Part shown: in pieces, positions 37,935 to 46,648 of the stretch
How the letters are laid out: each line of letters starts with the position of its first letter
Numbering within the stretch: the stretch's first letter is position 1
Assembly (NCBI RefSeq): GCF_902706285.1
Contig: NZ_CACSKD010000001.1
Span: forward strand, 496,001-560,000
Reading direction: 5' to 3'
Source: Rhizobium sp. 18055
GTDB lineage: Bacteria > Pseudomonadota > Alphaproteobacteria > Rhizobiales > Rhizobiaceae
DNA length: 64,000 nucleotides
Made by a program: the position numbers and the translations under genes
The notes under the pieces: model-generated
What the model was told of the DNA's origin: nothing
Database searches by the model: none
What the model saw: only the letters and a program-made list of their open reading frames with translations

Positions 37935-38958
37935 GACCCTCAAACAGATCGCCGAAACCGCGGCCAAGGCGCCCCTGCTGCAGATCGCCGAACTCTCCGT
38001 GCACTTCACCCGTTCCGGCAAGCTGATGCGTGCCGTCGATAATGTCTCGCTCCACGTTGCACCCGGAGAGACGCTCGGCCTCGTCGGCGAGAGCGGCAGC
38101 GGCAAGACAACGATCGGACGTGCCGTGCTCAGGCTGCTGCCGGATGCCAATACCCAATGGAACGGCTCGATCCGCTACCAGGGTACCGACATTGCGAAGC
38201 TTTCGAAGCGTGACATGCGCCGGATGCGCGGCCGCCTGCAGATGATCTTCCAGGACCCTGTTTCGTCGTTCAATCCGCGCCGCAGAATAGAGGATATCGT
38301 CGCCGAAGGTCTGATCATCCAGGGCGTATCCAAGGCCGATCGCAAGACCCGCGTCGAGGCGGCGCTTGCCGACGTCGGCTTTACACTCTCTGACGTTGCC
38401 GGCCGCAAGCCGCACCAGTTCTCGGGCGGCCAGTGCCAGCGCATCGCGATCGCGCGAGCGCTTGCCGTACAGCCGGAACTGATCGTCTGCGACGAACCGG
38501 TGGCCTCGCTCGACGTCTCGGTGCAGGCGCATGTGATCAACCTGCTGCAGGATATCCGAGAGGCCCGCAATCTGGCTTTGATCTTCATCTCGCATGATCT
38601 TGCGGTGGTGAAGAATGTCAGCGACCGCGTGGCCGTGCTCTACATGGGCAGGATCGTAGAGGTCGGCACCGGCGAAGAGATCTACGACCGGCCCGCCCAC
38701 CCCTATACGCGCAAGCTGCTCGAGGCCGTTCCTGTCGTCGATGCCAGCCGCAAGCTGCAGCCCGACACTGAGCGGACGGCGATCCCGTCTCGCATCCGCC
38801 CGCCGACAGGTTGCGCCTTCCGCACCCGCTGCCCACGCGCGGCCGCCCGCTGTGCCGAAGAGGAACCGATGCTCACGCCGGCTCCACGCGGCCAGATGGT
38901 TGCCTGCCACTTTCCACATGACGAGGCGGCGCCCGGCATGATGGCGAAGACGGCATAG
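37927..38958 (+). CDS. Peptide-type ABC transporter ATP-binding protein (DppF type)
   Basis: A 343-residue ATPase, partner of the preceding subunit. Walker A GESGSGKTT, Q-loop MIFQDPVSSFNPRRR, signature FSGGQCQRIAIARAL and Walker B LIVCDEPVASLDVS are intact. The C-terminal Cys-rich segment TGCAFRTRCPRAAARC is complete. The ATG at 37927 overlaps the upstream stop by 8 bases, and an in-frame TTG lies two codons upstream. Confidence 0.92.
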   Translation: MVETLKQIAETAAKAPLLQIAELSVHFTRSGKLMRAVDNVSLHVAPGETLGLVGESGSGKTTIGRAVLRLLPDANTQWNGSIRYQGTDIAKLSKRDMRRMRGRLQMIFQDPVSSFNPRRRIEDIVAEGLIIQGVSKADRKTRVEAALADVGFTLSDVAGRKPHQFSGGQCQRIAIARALAVQPELIVCDEPVASLDVSVQAHVINLLQDIREARNLALIFISHDLAVVKNVSDRVAVLYMGRIVEVGTGEEIYDRPAHPYTRKLLEAVPVVDASRKLQPDTERTAIPSRIRPPTGCAFRTRCPRAAARCAEEEPMLTPAPRGQMVACHFPHDEAAPGMMAKTA

Positions 38959-38967
38959 GAGCGCGCG

Positions 38968-39519
38968 ATGCAGCAGACAAGCTTCGCCGACAGCGTCTGG
39001 CCCAACATGATCCTGCTTTACGTGGACAGCCGGGTTTCAGACCTCTGCTTGTCCCTGCAGGACGAATTCGATGCCGATGTCCCCGTTCTGCTGCTCCTCG
39101 TGCTTGCCGACCAGTATGGCCTCTCCTGCGAGAAAGAGGCCTTCGACAGGTTCGTGGCCGGAGCCGCGGTATGGCGGGAACGTGTCGTGAGGCCCCTGCG
39201 GTCCGTTCGCCAGGCAATGAAGGGGCATTGCGCCACGGACAGCGAGACGGCGCTGCGCGAAGAAATCAAGCGGGTCGAATTGCTGGCCGAAAAGCTGCAC
39301 GTCGCCCGTCTGGCAGAAGCCTTTCCGATGGATGCCGCCGAGCAGCATCCGAAATACGATTTGGCCGATCGCTATCTGGCCGATCGTGGCCTTTCCGGTG
39401 AGCGGCGGAGCGCCTGCCTGTTGTTGTTTGACGATGTGATCACGAAGCTCGTGAAGATCGTCAAACCCGCCCACCTCCAAAATCATTGCGACCGAGTTAG
39501 AAAGACGACTGTATCATGA
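38968..39519 (+). CDS. TIGR02444/DUF2390 family protein
   Basis: A 183-residue protein of unknown function. The start FADSVWPNMILLYVDSRVSDLCLSLQDEF, split around residue 20, follows the TIGR02444 pattern (a Trp-Pro/Asp segment, then C-x-x-LQ), and VLLLLVLADQYG matches the family core. It is predicted to be helical and soluble. It is placed between the importer and the hydantoinase-like gene, and its stop overlaps the next start as ATGA, so it is translated with the operon. A helper or binding role for the pathway enzymes is possible. Confidence 0.75.
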   Translation: MQQTSFADSVWPNMILLYVDSRVSDLCLSLQDEFDADVPVLLLLVLADQYGLSCEKEAFDRFVAGAAVWRERVVRPLRSVRQAMKGHCATDSETALREEIKRVELLAEKLHVARLAEAFPMDAAEQHPKYDLADRYLADRGLSGERRSACLLLFDDVITKLVKIVKPAHLQNHCDRVRKTTVS

Positions 39520-40895
39520 GCGATTTCGACACTGTGATCCGCGGCACCCTTGTGAACGAAGATGGTGTTACCGAAGGCGGCTTCGTTGCCGTGCGCGACG
39601 GCAAGATCGCCATGCTTGGTGCCGGCGCGCCACCTGCGGCCCGCGAAACGCATGACTTCGGCGAAGCGCTGGTCCTGCCCGGCACGATCGACGGCCAGGT
39701 CCATTCGCGCTCGCAGAAGGATCAGGAGGATTTTATCTGGTCGACACGGTCTGCAGCGGCGGGCGGCGTCACCACCATCGTCGATATGCCCTATGATGCC
39801 GGCGGCAAGCTGATCTGCACGGCTGAGCTTCTGACGGAAAAGGCGGAAAGTGCCGCCGAGCAGGCCCGTATCGATTTTGCGCTTTACGGCACCATCCGTC
39901 CGTCCGAAGGGGCGCTGCATATCGCCGAGATGGCGAAGGCCGGCGCCATCGGTTTCAAGTTCTCGACCTTCGAGACGGACCCGAACCGTTTTCCGCGCAT
40001 TCCCACCCCGCTACTCCATGCCGCGTTCACCGAAGTCGCCAAGACCGGCCTGATTGCCGGCGTGCACAATGAAAACGACGAGTGCGTGAAAGTCTGGAGC
40101 GAGGCCGTCAAGGCGACCGGCCGCACCGATTACCGCACCCACGGCGATTCCCGCCCGGCCATCGCCGAAACGCTGGCGATCGCCGAAGTCTACGAGATTG
40201 CCGAGGCGACCGGCTGCTCGGCCCATATCGTCCATTGCTCGGTGGGCCGCGGCTACGAAATGGCGCAGGCCTACCGCCAGCAGGGCGTCGATGCGACGAT
40301 CGAGGCCTGCATCCATTACCTCGTCTGCAGCGAGGAAGAAGATGTCTCGCGGCTGATCGGCCGTGCCAAGTGCAATCCGCCGATCCGCTCGGCCAAGGAA
40401 CGCGAAAAGATCTGGGAGCACCTCGCCGCCGGCCATGTCACCATCGTTTCGACCGACCACGTGTCCTGGAGCCTGTCGGCCAAATCCTCCAAGGTGATGC
40501 TGGAAAATTCCTCCGGGATGCCGGGCCTCGAAGTGCTGCCGAGCCTGCTGCTCGACGGCCTGACGGATCGCGACCTGCCTCTGACGCACGCACCGCGTCT
40601 GTTGGCCTCCAATCCTGCCCGCCTGTTCCGCCTTGCCGACCAGAAGGGTTCGCTGGCGATCGGGCTCGATGCCGACATCGCCGTCTTTGCCGAGCGCCCA
40701 CGTCTCTACGATGCCGCGGCCAGCGGTCACAACGTTGTCGGCTGGAGCCCCTATGAGGGCCGCCGCATCCGTCACGCGGCAATCGCCACCTTCCAGCGCG
40801 GCGGCCTGATCTTCGATGGCACACATGTTCTGGCGCAACCCGGCGCCGGCCGCTTCATTCGTCCGAGCGTCAACGCTCTGACGCCGACTGCGTGA
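39516..40895 (+). CDS. Hydantoinase/allantoinase/dihydroorotase-like amidohydrolase
   Basis: A 459-residue cyclic-amidohydrolase family enzyme. The carboxylated-lysine segment GAIGFKFSTF, His in GVHNENDE, the AHIVHCSVG block and the acidic STDHVSWS segment are all placed as expected. The first metal motif, usually HxH, reads PGTIDGQVHSRSQ, with Gln in the first position. It should open a cyclic ureide or imide to a carbamoyl or amide acid; the next gene encodes an M20 carbamoylase that would complete the hydrolysis. It is coupled to the TIGR02444 gene by ATGA. Confidence 0.88.
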   Translation: MSDFDTVIRGTLVNEDGVTEGGFVAVRDGKIAMLGAGAPPAARETHDFGEALVLPGTIDGQVHSRSQKDQEDFIWSTRSAAAGGVTTIVDMPYDAGGKLICTAELLTEKAESAAEQARIDFALYGTIRPSEGALHIAEMAKAGAIGFKFSTFETDPNRFPRIPTPLLHAAFTEVAKTGLIAGVHNENDECVKVWSEAVKATGRTDYRTHGDSRPAIAETLAIAEVYEIAEATGCSAHIVHCSVGRGYEMAQAYRQQGVDATIEACIHYLVCSEEEDVSRLIGRAKCNPPIRSAKEREKIWEHLAAGHVTIVSTDHVSWSLSAKSSKVMLENSSGMPGLEVLPSLLLDGLTDRDLPLTHAPRLLASNPARLFRLADQKGSLAIGLDADIAVFAERPRLYDAAASGHNVVGWSPYEGRRIRHAAIATFQRGGLIFDGTHVLAQPGAGRFIRPSVNALTPTA

Positions 40896-40902
40896 CAAGC
40901 CG

Positions 40903-42159
40903 ATGACATCGTTCCACAAAACCGACCGTGACCGTCTGCAGCAGGACTTCGATGCCCTCGCTGACATCACTGAGCCGGGCATTCCCTGGACGCGCCGGTC
41001 ATTCACGCCGATGTTCCTCAAGGGCCGCAGCTATCTGGAAAGGCGCTTCACCGAAGAGGGGCTGTCGACCAGCATCGACTCGTCCGGCAATCTGATCGGC
41101 CGGTGGCAGGGCGCCGATGCCTCGCTGCCGGTGCTGATGACAGGCTCGCATAGCGACACGGTCCCGAGCGGAGGGCGCTTCGACGGTATCGCCGGCATCC
41201 TCTGCGGGCTCGCAGCCATCCGCGCCCTGCGCGAGACTGGTTATCGGCCACGCCACACGATCGAACTGGTCGATTTCCTCGCCGAGGAACCGAGCGAGTG
41301 GGGCTTGTCCTGCATCGGCAGCCGCGGCATGGCGGGCGCGCTTGGTCCAGAACATCTGGCGATGAAAGGCCCCGGTGGCGAAGAGCTTGCCGATGCGATC
41401 ATCCGCGTCGGTGGCGCGCCGGAACGCATCCGCCAGCACCAGCGCACCGACATCGGCCGCTTCGTCGAGATCCATATCGAGCAGGGGCCGGTTCTGGAGC
41501 GGCTGAACGTGCCGATCGGCATCGTCACCGCCATTGCAGGGATAGCCCGGCTGCGTATCCGCATCGAGGGCGAAGCTGCCCATGCCGGCACAGCACCGAT
41601 GACGATGCGCGCCGATGCCGGGATTGCCATGGCAGCGCTTGCGGTCGAACTGCGCGATGCCGCACGCGCCGTCGAAGGCAAGGGTCATTTCACCGCCACG
41701 ATCGGCATCATGCGGTTCGAGCCGGGCGGCGCCAATGTCGTGCCGGGTGCAGCCGAGGCGATCGTCGATATCCGTGCCGAGACCGACGAGGCGATGGACG
41801 ACTTTCTCGCGCGCGCCGGCGAACTGGCGCAGCGGGCCGCCGAACGCGAAAACTGCAAGGTCATCGCGGTCGAGAGATTGAGCCGAACCTTTGCCGTTGC
41901 CTGCGATCCGGCCCTGCGCACCGTGATCGAGGACAGTGCCAGCGAACTTGGGCTTGGCACCTTGCCGCTGGCATCGGGCGCCGGCCACGACGCCGCCTTC
42001 GTGGCGCGGCTTGCCCCTGCGGCGATGATCTTCGTGCCATCCAAGGACGGCAAGAGCCATACGCCGGAAGAATGGACCGACACCGAAGCCATTGCGCTCG
42101 CCGCCGATCTCCTGACCCGCACGCTGCTGCGGCTGGATATGCAGCCGGACGCACCCTGA
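40903..42159 (+). CDS. M20-family amidase/hydantoinase-carbamoylase (N-carbamoyl-L-amino-acid hydrolase type)
   Basis: A 418-residue metal-dependent hydrolase of the HyuC/AllC/beta-ureidopropionase group. Metal ligands appear in MTGSHSDTVPSGGRFDG and in LAEEPSEWG, followed by the dimerisation-domain block EIHIEQGPVLE and GEAAHAGTAPM; the final His lies in GAGHDAAF. These enzymes release CO2 and ammonia from N-carbamoyl amino acids or allantoate. It begins 7 bases after the hydantoinase-like gene, the classic two-step arrangement. Stereochemistry and side-chain preference are unknown. Confidence 0.9.
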   Translation: MTSFHKTDRDRLQQDFDALADITEPGIPWTRRSFTPMFLKGRSYLERRFTEEGLSTSIDSSGNLIGRWQGADASLPVLMTGSHSDTVPSGGRFDGIAGILCGLAAIRALRETGYRPRHTIELVDFLAEEPSEWGLSCIGSRGMAGALGPEHLAMKGPGGEELADAIIRVGGAPERIRQHQRTDIGRFVEIHIEQGPVLERLNVPIGIVTAIAGIARLRIRIEGEAAHAGTAPMTMRADAGIAMAALAVELRDAARAVEGKGHFTATIGIMRFEPGGANVVPGAAEAIVDIRAETDEAMDDFLARAGELAQRAAERENCKVIAVERLSRTFAVACDPALRTVIEDSASELGLGTLPLASGAGHDAAFVARLAPAAMIFVPSKDGKSHTPEEWTDTEAIALAADLLTRTLLRLDMQPDAP

Positions 42160-42222
42160 AAACCTGGAAACACCTCCGACGTTGCGACGCCGAGAACACC
42201 ATCACCTGAAGGACCATTACAC

Positions 42223-43836
42223 ATGACAAGCATCATCCTTGACGGCGACAGCCTGACGATCGAACAGACCGTGCGGATCGCCCGCGAAAACGTGAAGGTC
42301 GAGATCGCGCCTGCCGCACGCGCCGAAATCATCAAGAAGCGCGAATACATCGAAGAGAACTGGCTGACCGAGAATGCCCCAGCCACCTATGGCTTCAACA
42401 CCGGCGTCGGCAAGCTCAAGGACTACAAGATCAACCAGGCCGACAACGAGCAGTTCCAGCTCAACATCGTGCTCTCGCACTGCTCCGGGATCGGCGAACC
42501 CGCTTCGGAAGAGATCGTCCGCGCCATGATGGCGGTTCGCATCAATGCCTTCTGTGTCGGTGTGTCGGGCCTGCGCATGGAGGTGGTCGATCGTCTGGTG
42601 AAGATGCTCAACGAAGGCGTTCATCCTGTCGTGCCGATCCAGGGTTCCGTCGGTGCCTCGGGCGACCTTGCACCGCTCGCCCACATGGTCTCCGTGCTGA
42701 TCGGCTACGAGGACGCCGAAGCTTACTACAAGGGCGAACGCATGTCGGCGCCGAAGGCACTCGAGCTTGCCGGCATCAGCCCAGTGACATTCGAACTGAA
42801 GGCCAAGGATTGCCTGGCGCTGATCAACGGCAACAGCCTGTGCGCCGGCATGGGCGCGCTGACGCTGTTCGACGCAGAACAGTTGATGAAGACTGCGGAT
42901 GCGATCGGCGCACTCAGCCTTGAAGCCGTGCGTGGCGAACAGGCAGCCTTCGATGCTCGCATCCACGAAGTCCGCAAGCAGCCCGGCCAGATTGCCGCGG
43001 CCGAGAATATCCGCCGTCTCGTCGAGGGTTCGCGCCGTGCTTCCGAATCCGCGCGCGCCGTACATCTCGAGGACGACATCCTGCACCCGACCTATCACCC
43101 GCGCGTACAGGACCAGTATTCGTTCCGCTGCCTGCCGCAGGTGCATGGCAGCTGCCGCGACCAGCTCGATCATGCCAAGACGATCATGACCCGCGAGCTG
43201 AACGCCGCAACCGACAATCCGCTGGTATTCTGGAACGAGAACGGCGCACTGGAATTCCTCTCCGGCGGCAATTTCCACTGCGAGCCGATTGCCTTTGCGA
43301 TGGATATCCTGACGATCGCCCTGATCGAGATCGGCAACATCTCCGAGCGTCGTCTGTTTGCGCTGTGCGACACGACGCTGAACTACGGCCTGCCGCCGAA
43401 CCTCGCCGGCAAGCCGATCGGCCTCAACTATGGCTACGGCATCATCTCTACCGCCGCTGCCGCCGTGGCATCGGAAAACAAGACACTGGCCTTCCCGGCC
43501 GTTGCCGATACCATCCCCACCAAGAGCAGCCAGGAAGACCACGTATCGATGGCCGCCTGGGCGTGCCGAAAGGCGCAGCAGGTTCTCGACAACATGCCGA
43601 AGATCGTTGGCGTCGAATGCCTTCTGGCGACCAAGGCGATCTTCCTGACCCGCGGCGCGCTGGGCGGCTTCAAGCTCGGCCGCGGCACACAGCCGCTCTA
43701 TGATGCGCTCGCCGCCGTGATCCCGCTGCAGGACGGCGACGGCTATATGCAGAAGCAGATCAAGCCGGCATTTGCGATGGTCAGCGAAGGCAAGGTCCTC
43801 GATGTCGTCGAAAAGGCAGTCGGCGCACTGCGCTGA
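42223..43836 (+). CDS. Aromatic amino acid lyase, histidine ammonia-lyase-like
   Basis: A 537-residue MIO-dependent ammonia-lyase. The cofactor-forming Ala-Ser-Gly is at about 144-146 in GSVGASGDLAPLAHM. The N-terminal YGFNTGVGKL and VLSHCSGIGEP blocks and the C-terminal SSQEDHVSM block follow histidine ammonia-lyase more than phenylalanine or tyrosine lyase; the Ser-His pair and the Gln-Glu-Asp-His stretch are the HutH form. AAGGA precedes the ATG at good spacing. No hut genes accompany it. It is the last gene of the operon and may deaminate the amino acid made by the carbamoylase. Confidence 0.88.
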   Translation: MTSIILDGDSLTIEQTVRIARENVKVEIAPAARAEIIKKREYIEENWLTENAPATYGFNTGVGKLKDYKINQADNEQFQLNIVLSHCSGIGEPASEEIVRAMMAVRINAFCVGVSGLRMEVVDRLVKMLNEGVHPVVPIQGSVGASGDLAPLAHMVSVLIGYEDAEAYYKGERMSAPKALELAGISPVTFELKAKDCLALINGNSLCAGMGALTLFDAEQLMKTADAIGALSLEAVRGEQAAFDARIHEVRKQPGQIAAAENIRRLVEGSRRASESARAVHLEDDILHPTYHPRVQDQYSFRCLPQVHGSCRDQLDHAKTIMTRELNAATDNPLVFWNENGALEFLSGGNFHCEPIAFAMDILTIALIEIGNISERRLFALCDTTLNYGLPPNLAGKPIGLNYGYGIISTAAAAVASENKTLAFPAVADTIPTKSSQEDHVSMAAWACRKAQQVLDNMPKIVGVECLLATKAIFLTRGALGGFKLGRGTQPLYDALAAVIPLQDGDGYMQKQIKPAFAMVSEGKVLDVVEKAVGALR

Positions 43837-43846
43837 TCAACGACAT

Positions 43847-43892
43847 AAGCTCCGGCCGGTAATTTCGGTTGCCGGCCGGAGCTTCTATTTTT
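43847..43892 (+). terminator. Rho-independent terminator of the 30074-43836 operon
   Basis: Arms 43847-43859 and 43872-43884 form a perfect 13-bp stem (core GCTCCGGCCGG) with a 12-base loop, followed by the T-rich tail TTCTATTTTT. It begins 10 bases after the ammonia-lyase stop codon. Confidence 0.92.
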
Positions 43893-43994
43893 CCGGGGAT
43901 CACATCCGCCCCATTCCTGCGCTCACTGCCGGCCAATTGCGGCTTTCCCACCGGCAATTTCGCTGTGCGTCACCGCGCGCACTTGAGGCTTGCG

Positions 43995-45902
43995 ATGTCG
44001 CTGCCTATTCTGCCTTTCATGGACAAGATCGGCGTAGAGCTCAGGCTTCTGGCAAATTTCATATCGGCCTGTCAGAACGCCCGGATTTCCGACGCCGCCG
44101 CCAGTCTCGGCCAGACGCCCTCGGCGCTGAGCATGGCGTTGCGAAAACTCGAGGATCGCCTCGGAATGCGGCTGTTCGTCCGCCAGGGCGGCTACCTCGG
44201 ATTGCTGCCAGCCGCCTTTTGGCTGTTCCGGCAAAGCTGCCAGTTGCTGTATCTGGAGGAATATGCGCGCAGCGCTTTCTCCCTGCCTCACGCGCGGCTT
44301 GACCGGCTCGTCGTCCATCTGGATCTCAGCCTGGCGATCGGCCGCTTTTCCAAGGCGCTGATGCTGGCAACCCAGGAGACAATGCGCCAGCATCCGGAGA
44401 CTTTCGTGGAGTGGCGCGTGGTTGGCCAGGACGACAGTGCCGACGCCGCCTGCCTGCGGTCGCAACTGGACGGCATGTTCGTCGGCGGCACGGAGATTGT
44501 CCGGATATTCTACGATGCCGCGGCCGATGCCCCGGAGACCACTCACCTCCTCGACGACCAGTGGATTGTCGTCGGATCGTCTGACAGCCATCTCGATCTT
44601 TCGCCCGCAGCCGATCCGATCGCTGTGCTGAAGATGCGCCCGCGTCTCATTGAGGCTATTTCCACGTATGTTGACGGTGGCGAACTGGATGGGCGACTTC
44701 GGTTTCTGGAGGATGATCCGGCACAATTGGCGAGCCTGCTGCAGGAATTCCCTCATCTGCGTTTCCTGGTACCCGCCAGCATGCTCGCCGACCGGATGGG
44801 CCTCGCACGTCTTGAGTGGGCGCCATTGAAGCCAGCGCTCGTGTCGCGACTTGTCGGGCAGACAGAAGCAAAGGGAACCGGCAAGGGAAATGGCTTTCTC
44901 CATTCCTTGAAGCGCAATTTGGCCGGCGAGGAACGGAACATCGCCTTCGAACCGAAGCTGACGCTGCGGCAGATCCAGTATTTCAACCTCGCCTGTCGTA
45001 GCGGCGGCATTTCGGCGGCGGCACGCGTTGCCAATGTCTCGCAGTCTTCGCTATCGGCGCAGATCCACAAGATGGAATCGATAGCCGGCGCCGATCTTCT
45101 CGATCGTCACCGCGATGGCTCAGCTCTGTCCGCTTCCGGCAACGGTTTTCGCCCCTTCGCGACCGCCATTGAGGAGCGACAGGCGTCGCTGCTGCGCATA
45201 TCCCGCGATATCGCCGCCCACAGCCAGGCGAACGTAAGGATCGGTACGCTTCCCAGCTCCGGTCATGACAGCGCGCTGACGGAAAAGATTGCCCGGGCCA
45301 TCACAGCCGTCCATGCCAGCCATCCAACCTGGAAGCTGCAGGTCAGCGAGAGCTCGAATGCCGTTCTGCATGACAGGATCAAGGCCGGCGAACTGAATAT
45401 CGCGATTGTCGGCGCTGCCCAGCCGCAGGTAGCCCGCATTTCACTGGGCTCAAGCGAAGCCCTGTCAGTCGTCGCAAATCCAAAGCTTCGTCTTCCCGAC
45501 GTAAAGGAAATGACGCTTGATGAGGTTTGCAGGCTCCCCCTGGTCCTCGGCGTTCGCCAGCTGAGCATCCATCAGAATGTGGCGCTTGCCGCAAAGGCCC
45601 GAAACATTCATCTGGCACCCGTTATCGAAGTCGGGTCGCTGGCCTTGGCAATTGCGATGGTGCGCAATGCGCCGCTCTGCACGGTTTTGCCGGCCTCTTC
45701 CGTACGCAAGGATCTGATGGCCCGCACGCTCGTTGCAGTTCCGATCAACCGCGATGAAGTTCCCGGTGCGTTGTCGATCATCTTCTCCGCAGACCGCTCC
45801 TTGTCCGATGCAGAGCGGGTGATTGTCCAGGAACTGGTCAATATCTTCAAAGAGGGAGGAACGGCGGCAGGAGCACTCGACCACAAAATCGGGAAGGATT
45901 GA
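43995..45902 (+). CDS. Double LysR-type regulator: two complete LysR units in one protein
   Basis: A 635-residue protein with two LysR-type winged helices. The first covers about residues 14-72 (ELRLLANFISACQNARISDA, then LSMALRKLEDRLG) and is followed by an effector-like domain to about 290. The second covers about 322-385 (LTLRQIQYFNLACRSGG, then SSLSAQIHKMESIAGA) and is followed by a second effector domain (NVRIGTLPSSGHDS onward) to about 625. Ordinary LysR proteins have about 300 residues. No stop or frame break separates the halves. ATG at 43995 with GAGG upstream is preferred; the frame extends 42 codons upstream but through the terminator. It follows the ureide operon and probably regulates it. 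Confidence 0.85.
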   Translation: MSLPILPFMDKIGVELRLLANFISACQNARISDAAASLGQTPSALSMALRKLEDRLGMRLFVRQGGYLGLLPAAFWLFRQSCQLLYLEEYARSAFSLPHARLDRLVVHLDLSLAIGRFSKALMLATQETMRQHPETFVEWRVVGQDDSADAACLRSQLDGMFVGGTEIVRIFYDAAADAPETTHLLDDQWIVVGSSDSHLDLSPAADPIAVLKMRPRLIEAISTYVDGGELDGRLRFLEDDPAQLASLLQEFPHLRFLVPASMLADRMGLARLEWAPLKPALVSRLVGQTEAKGTGKGNGFLHSLKRNLAGEERNIAFEPKLTLRQIQYFNLACRSGGISAAARVANVSQSSLSAQIHKMESIAGADLLDRHRDGSALSASGNGFRPFATAIEERQASLLRISRDIAAHSQANVRIGTLPSSGHDSALTEKIARAITAVHASHPTWKLQVSESSNAVLHDRIKAGELNIAIVGAAQPQVARISLGSSEALSVVANPKLRLPDVKEMTLDEVCRLPLVLGVRQLSIHQNVALAAKARNIHLAPVIEVGSLALAIAMVRNAPLCTVLPASSVRKDLMARTLVAVPINRDEVPGALSIIFSADRSLSDAERVIVQELVNIFKEGGTAAGALDHKIGKD

Positions 45903-46140
45903 AGCGATCCAGGCGCAATGAAATTTGATCTCCTGTGGGGCTATCGGTCGCCGCTTACGCTTGGCGTCTAAGCAGGAACGTCATCTCATGGATCGATCAG
46001 CGGCAGCGAAAATTTAGAATTTACGGGCCTGGAAGGCAAATATCACTTCACGACAGGCTAACGGGGTGGTTGATAGAACGGCGCTGGCGCTATAGGGTCG
46101 CCGTGCGAGGCACATAGCCGATACAGTAAAAGGAACGATC
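45903..46140 (+). promoter_or_regulatory. Long upstream region of cold-shock gene
   Basis: About 240 bases precede the cold-shock gene without another gene. Cold-shock mRNAs commonly have long structured leaders, and such a leader would fit here. No precise promoter or riboregulator could be defined from sequence alone. Confidence 0.35.
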
Positions 46141-46344
46141 ATGCCTGAAGGCACAGTTAAATTCTTCAACGACGACAAGGGATTCGGTTTCATCACGCCG
46201 GAAAATGGCGGAACGGACGTTTTCGTTCACGTGTCTGCTTTGCAGCGCGGCGGCTCGCTGCGCGAAGGTGACAAGGTCAGCTTCGAAATCGGCCAGGATC
46301 GCAAGACCGGGAAGTCCAAGGCTGAAAACGTCTCTGTGCTCTAA
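46141..46344 (+). CDS. Cold-shock protein (CspA family)
   Basis: A 67-residue single OB-fold protein. The RNA-binding motifs are [12 protein letters not shown] (RNP1) and DVFVHVSAL (RNP2). It binds single-stranded RNA or DNA and melts secondary structure. Most alphaproteobacterial Csp proteins have MxxGTVKWFN; here the Trp is Phe (GTVKFFN), a common variant in rhizobia. It is a stand-alone gene with a hairpin soon after its stop. Confidence 0.95.
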   Translation: MPEGTVKFFNDDKGFGFITPENGGTDVFVHVSALQRGGSLREGDKVSFEIGQDRKTGKSKAENVSVL

Positions 46345-46364
46345 TCACAGCGACCAGCAAGTTT

Positions 46365-46390
46365 CGCCTGCCTGTGAAAACAGGCAGGCG
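46365..46390 (+). terminator. 10-bp hairpin after the cold-shock gene
   Basis: CGCCTGCCTG and CAGGCAGGCG pair perfectly around a TGAAAA loop, 20 bases after the stop codon. There is no T run after it, so it may act as an mRNA 3' stabiliser or a weak terminator. The remaining bases to 46648 hold nothing recognisable. Confidence 0.6.
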
Positions 46391-46648
46391 GACAGCATCC
46401 ACAGCAGGTTTTGCTGACAATATCCGCTGTTGAACGTCTGCGGATAGACATAGCTGTGCCTCGGCTTGTGTTGCCTAACAATGCAGGCCAACTTTTGGCT
46501 GCCATGAATTATGATGGCGTATGGCGAGCATCAGGACGCAGTTTCGCGAAATCGCGCTGATTTCCGTGTTGAGAAACGCTCAATCCACAGGATTTTTGGG
46601 CCGCAACCCGCTGCATCGATGAATAAAGCCATCGTTGGCTCTTCGATC

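Noticed and set aside
43869..43994. Upstream extension of the double-LysR protein from a TTG
   Set aside because: It would start inside the operon terminator stem-loop; the ATG at 43995 has a ribosome-binding site and a normal LysR beginning.
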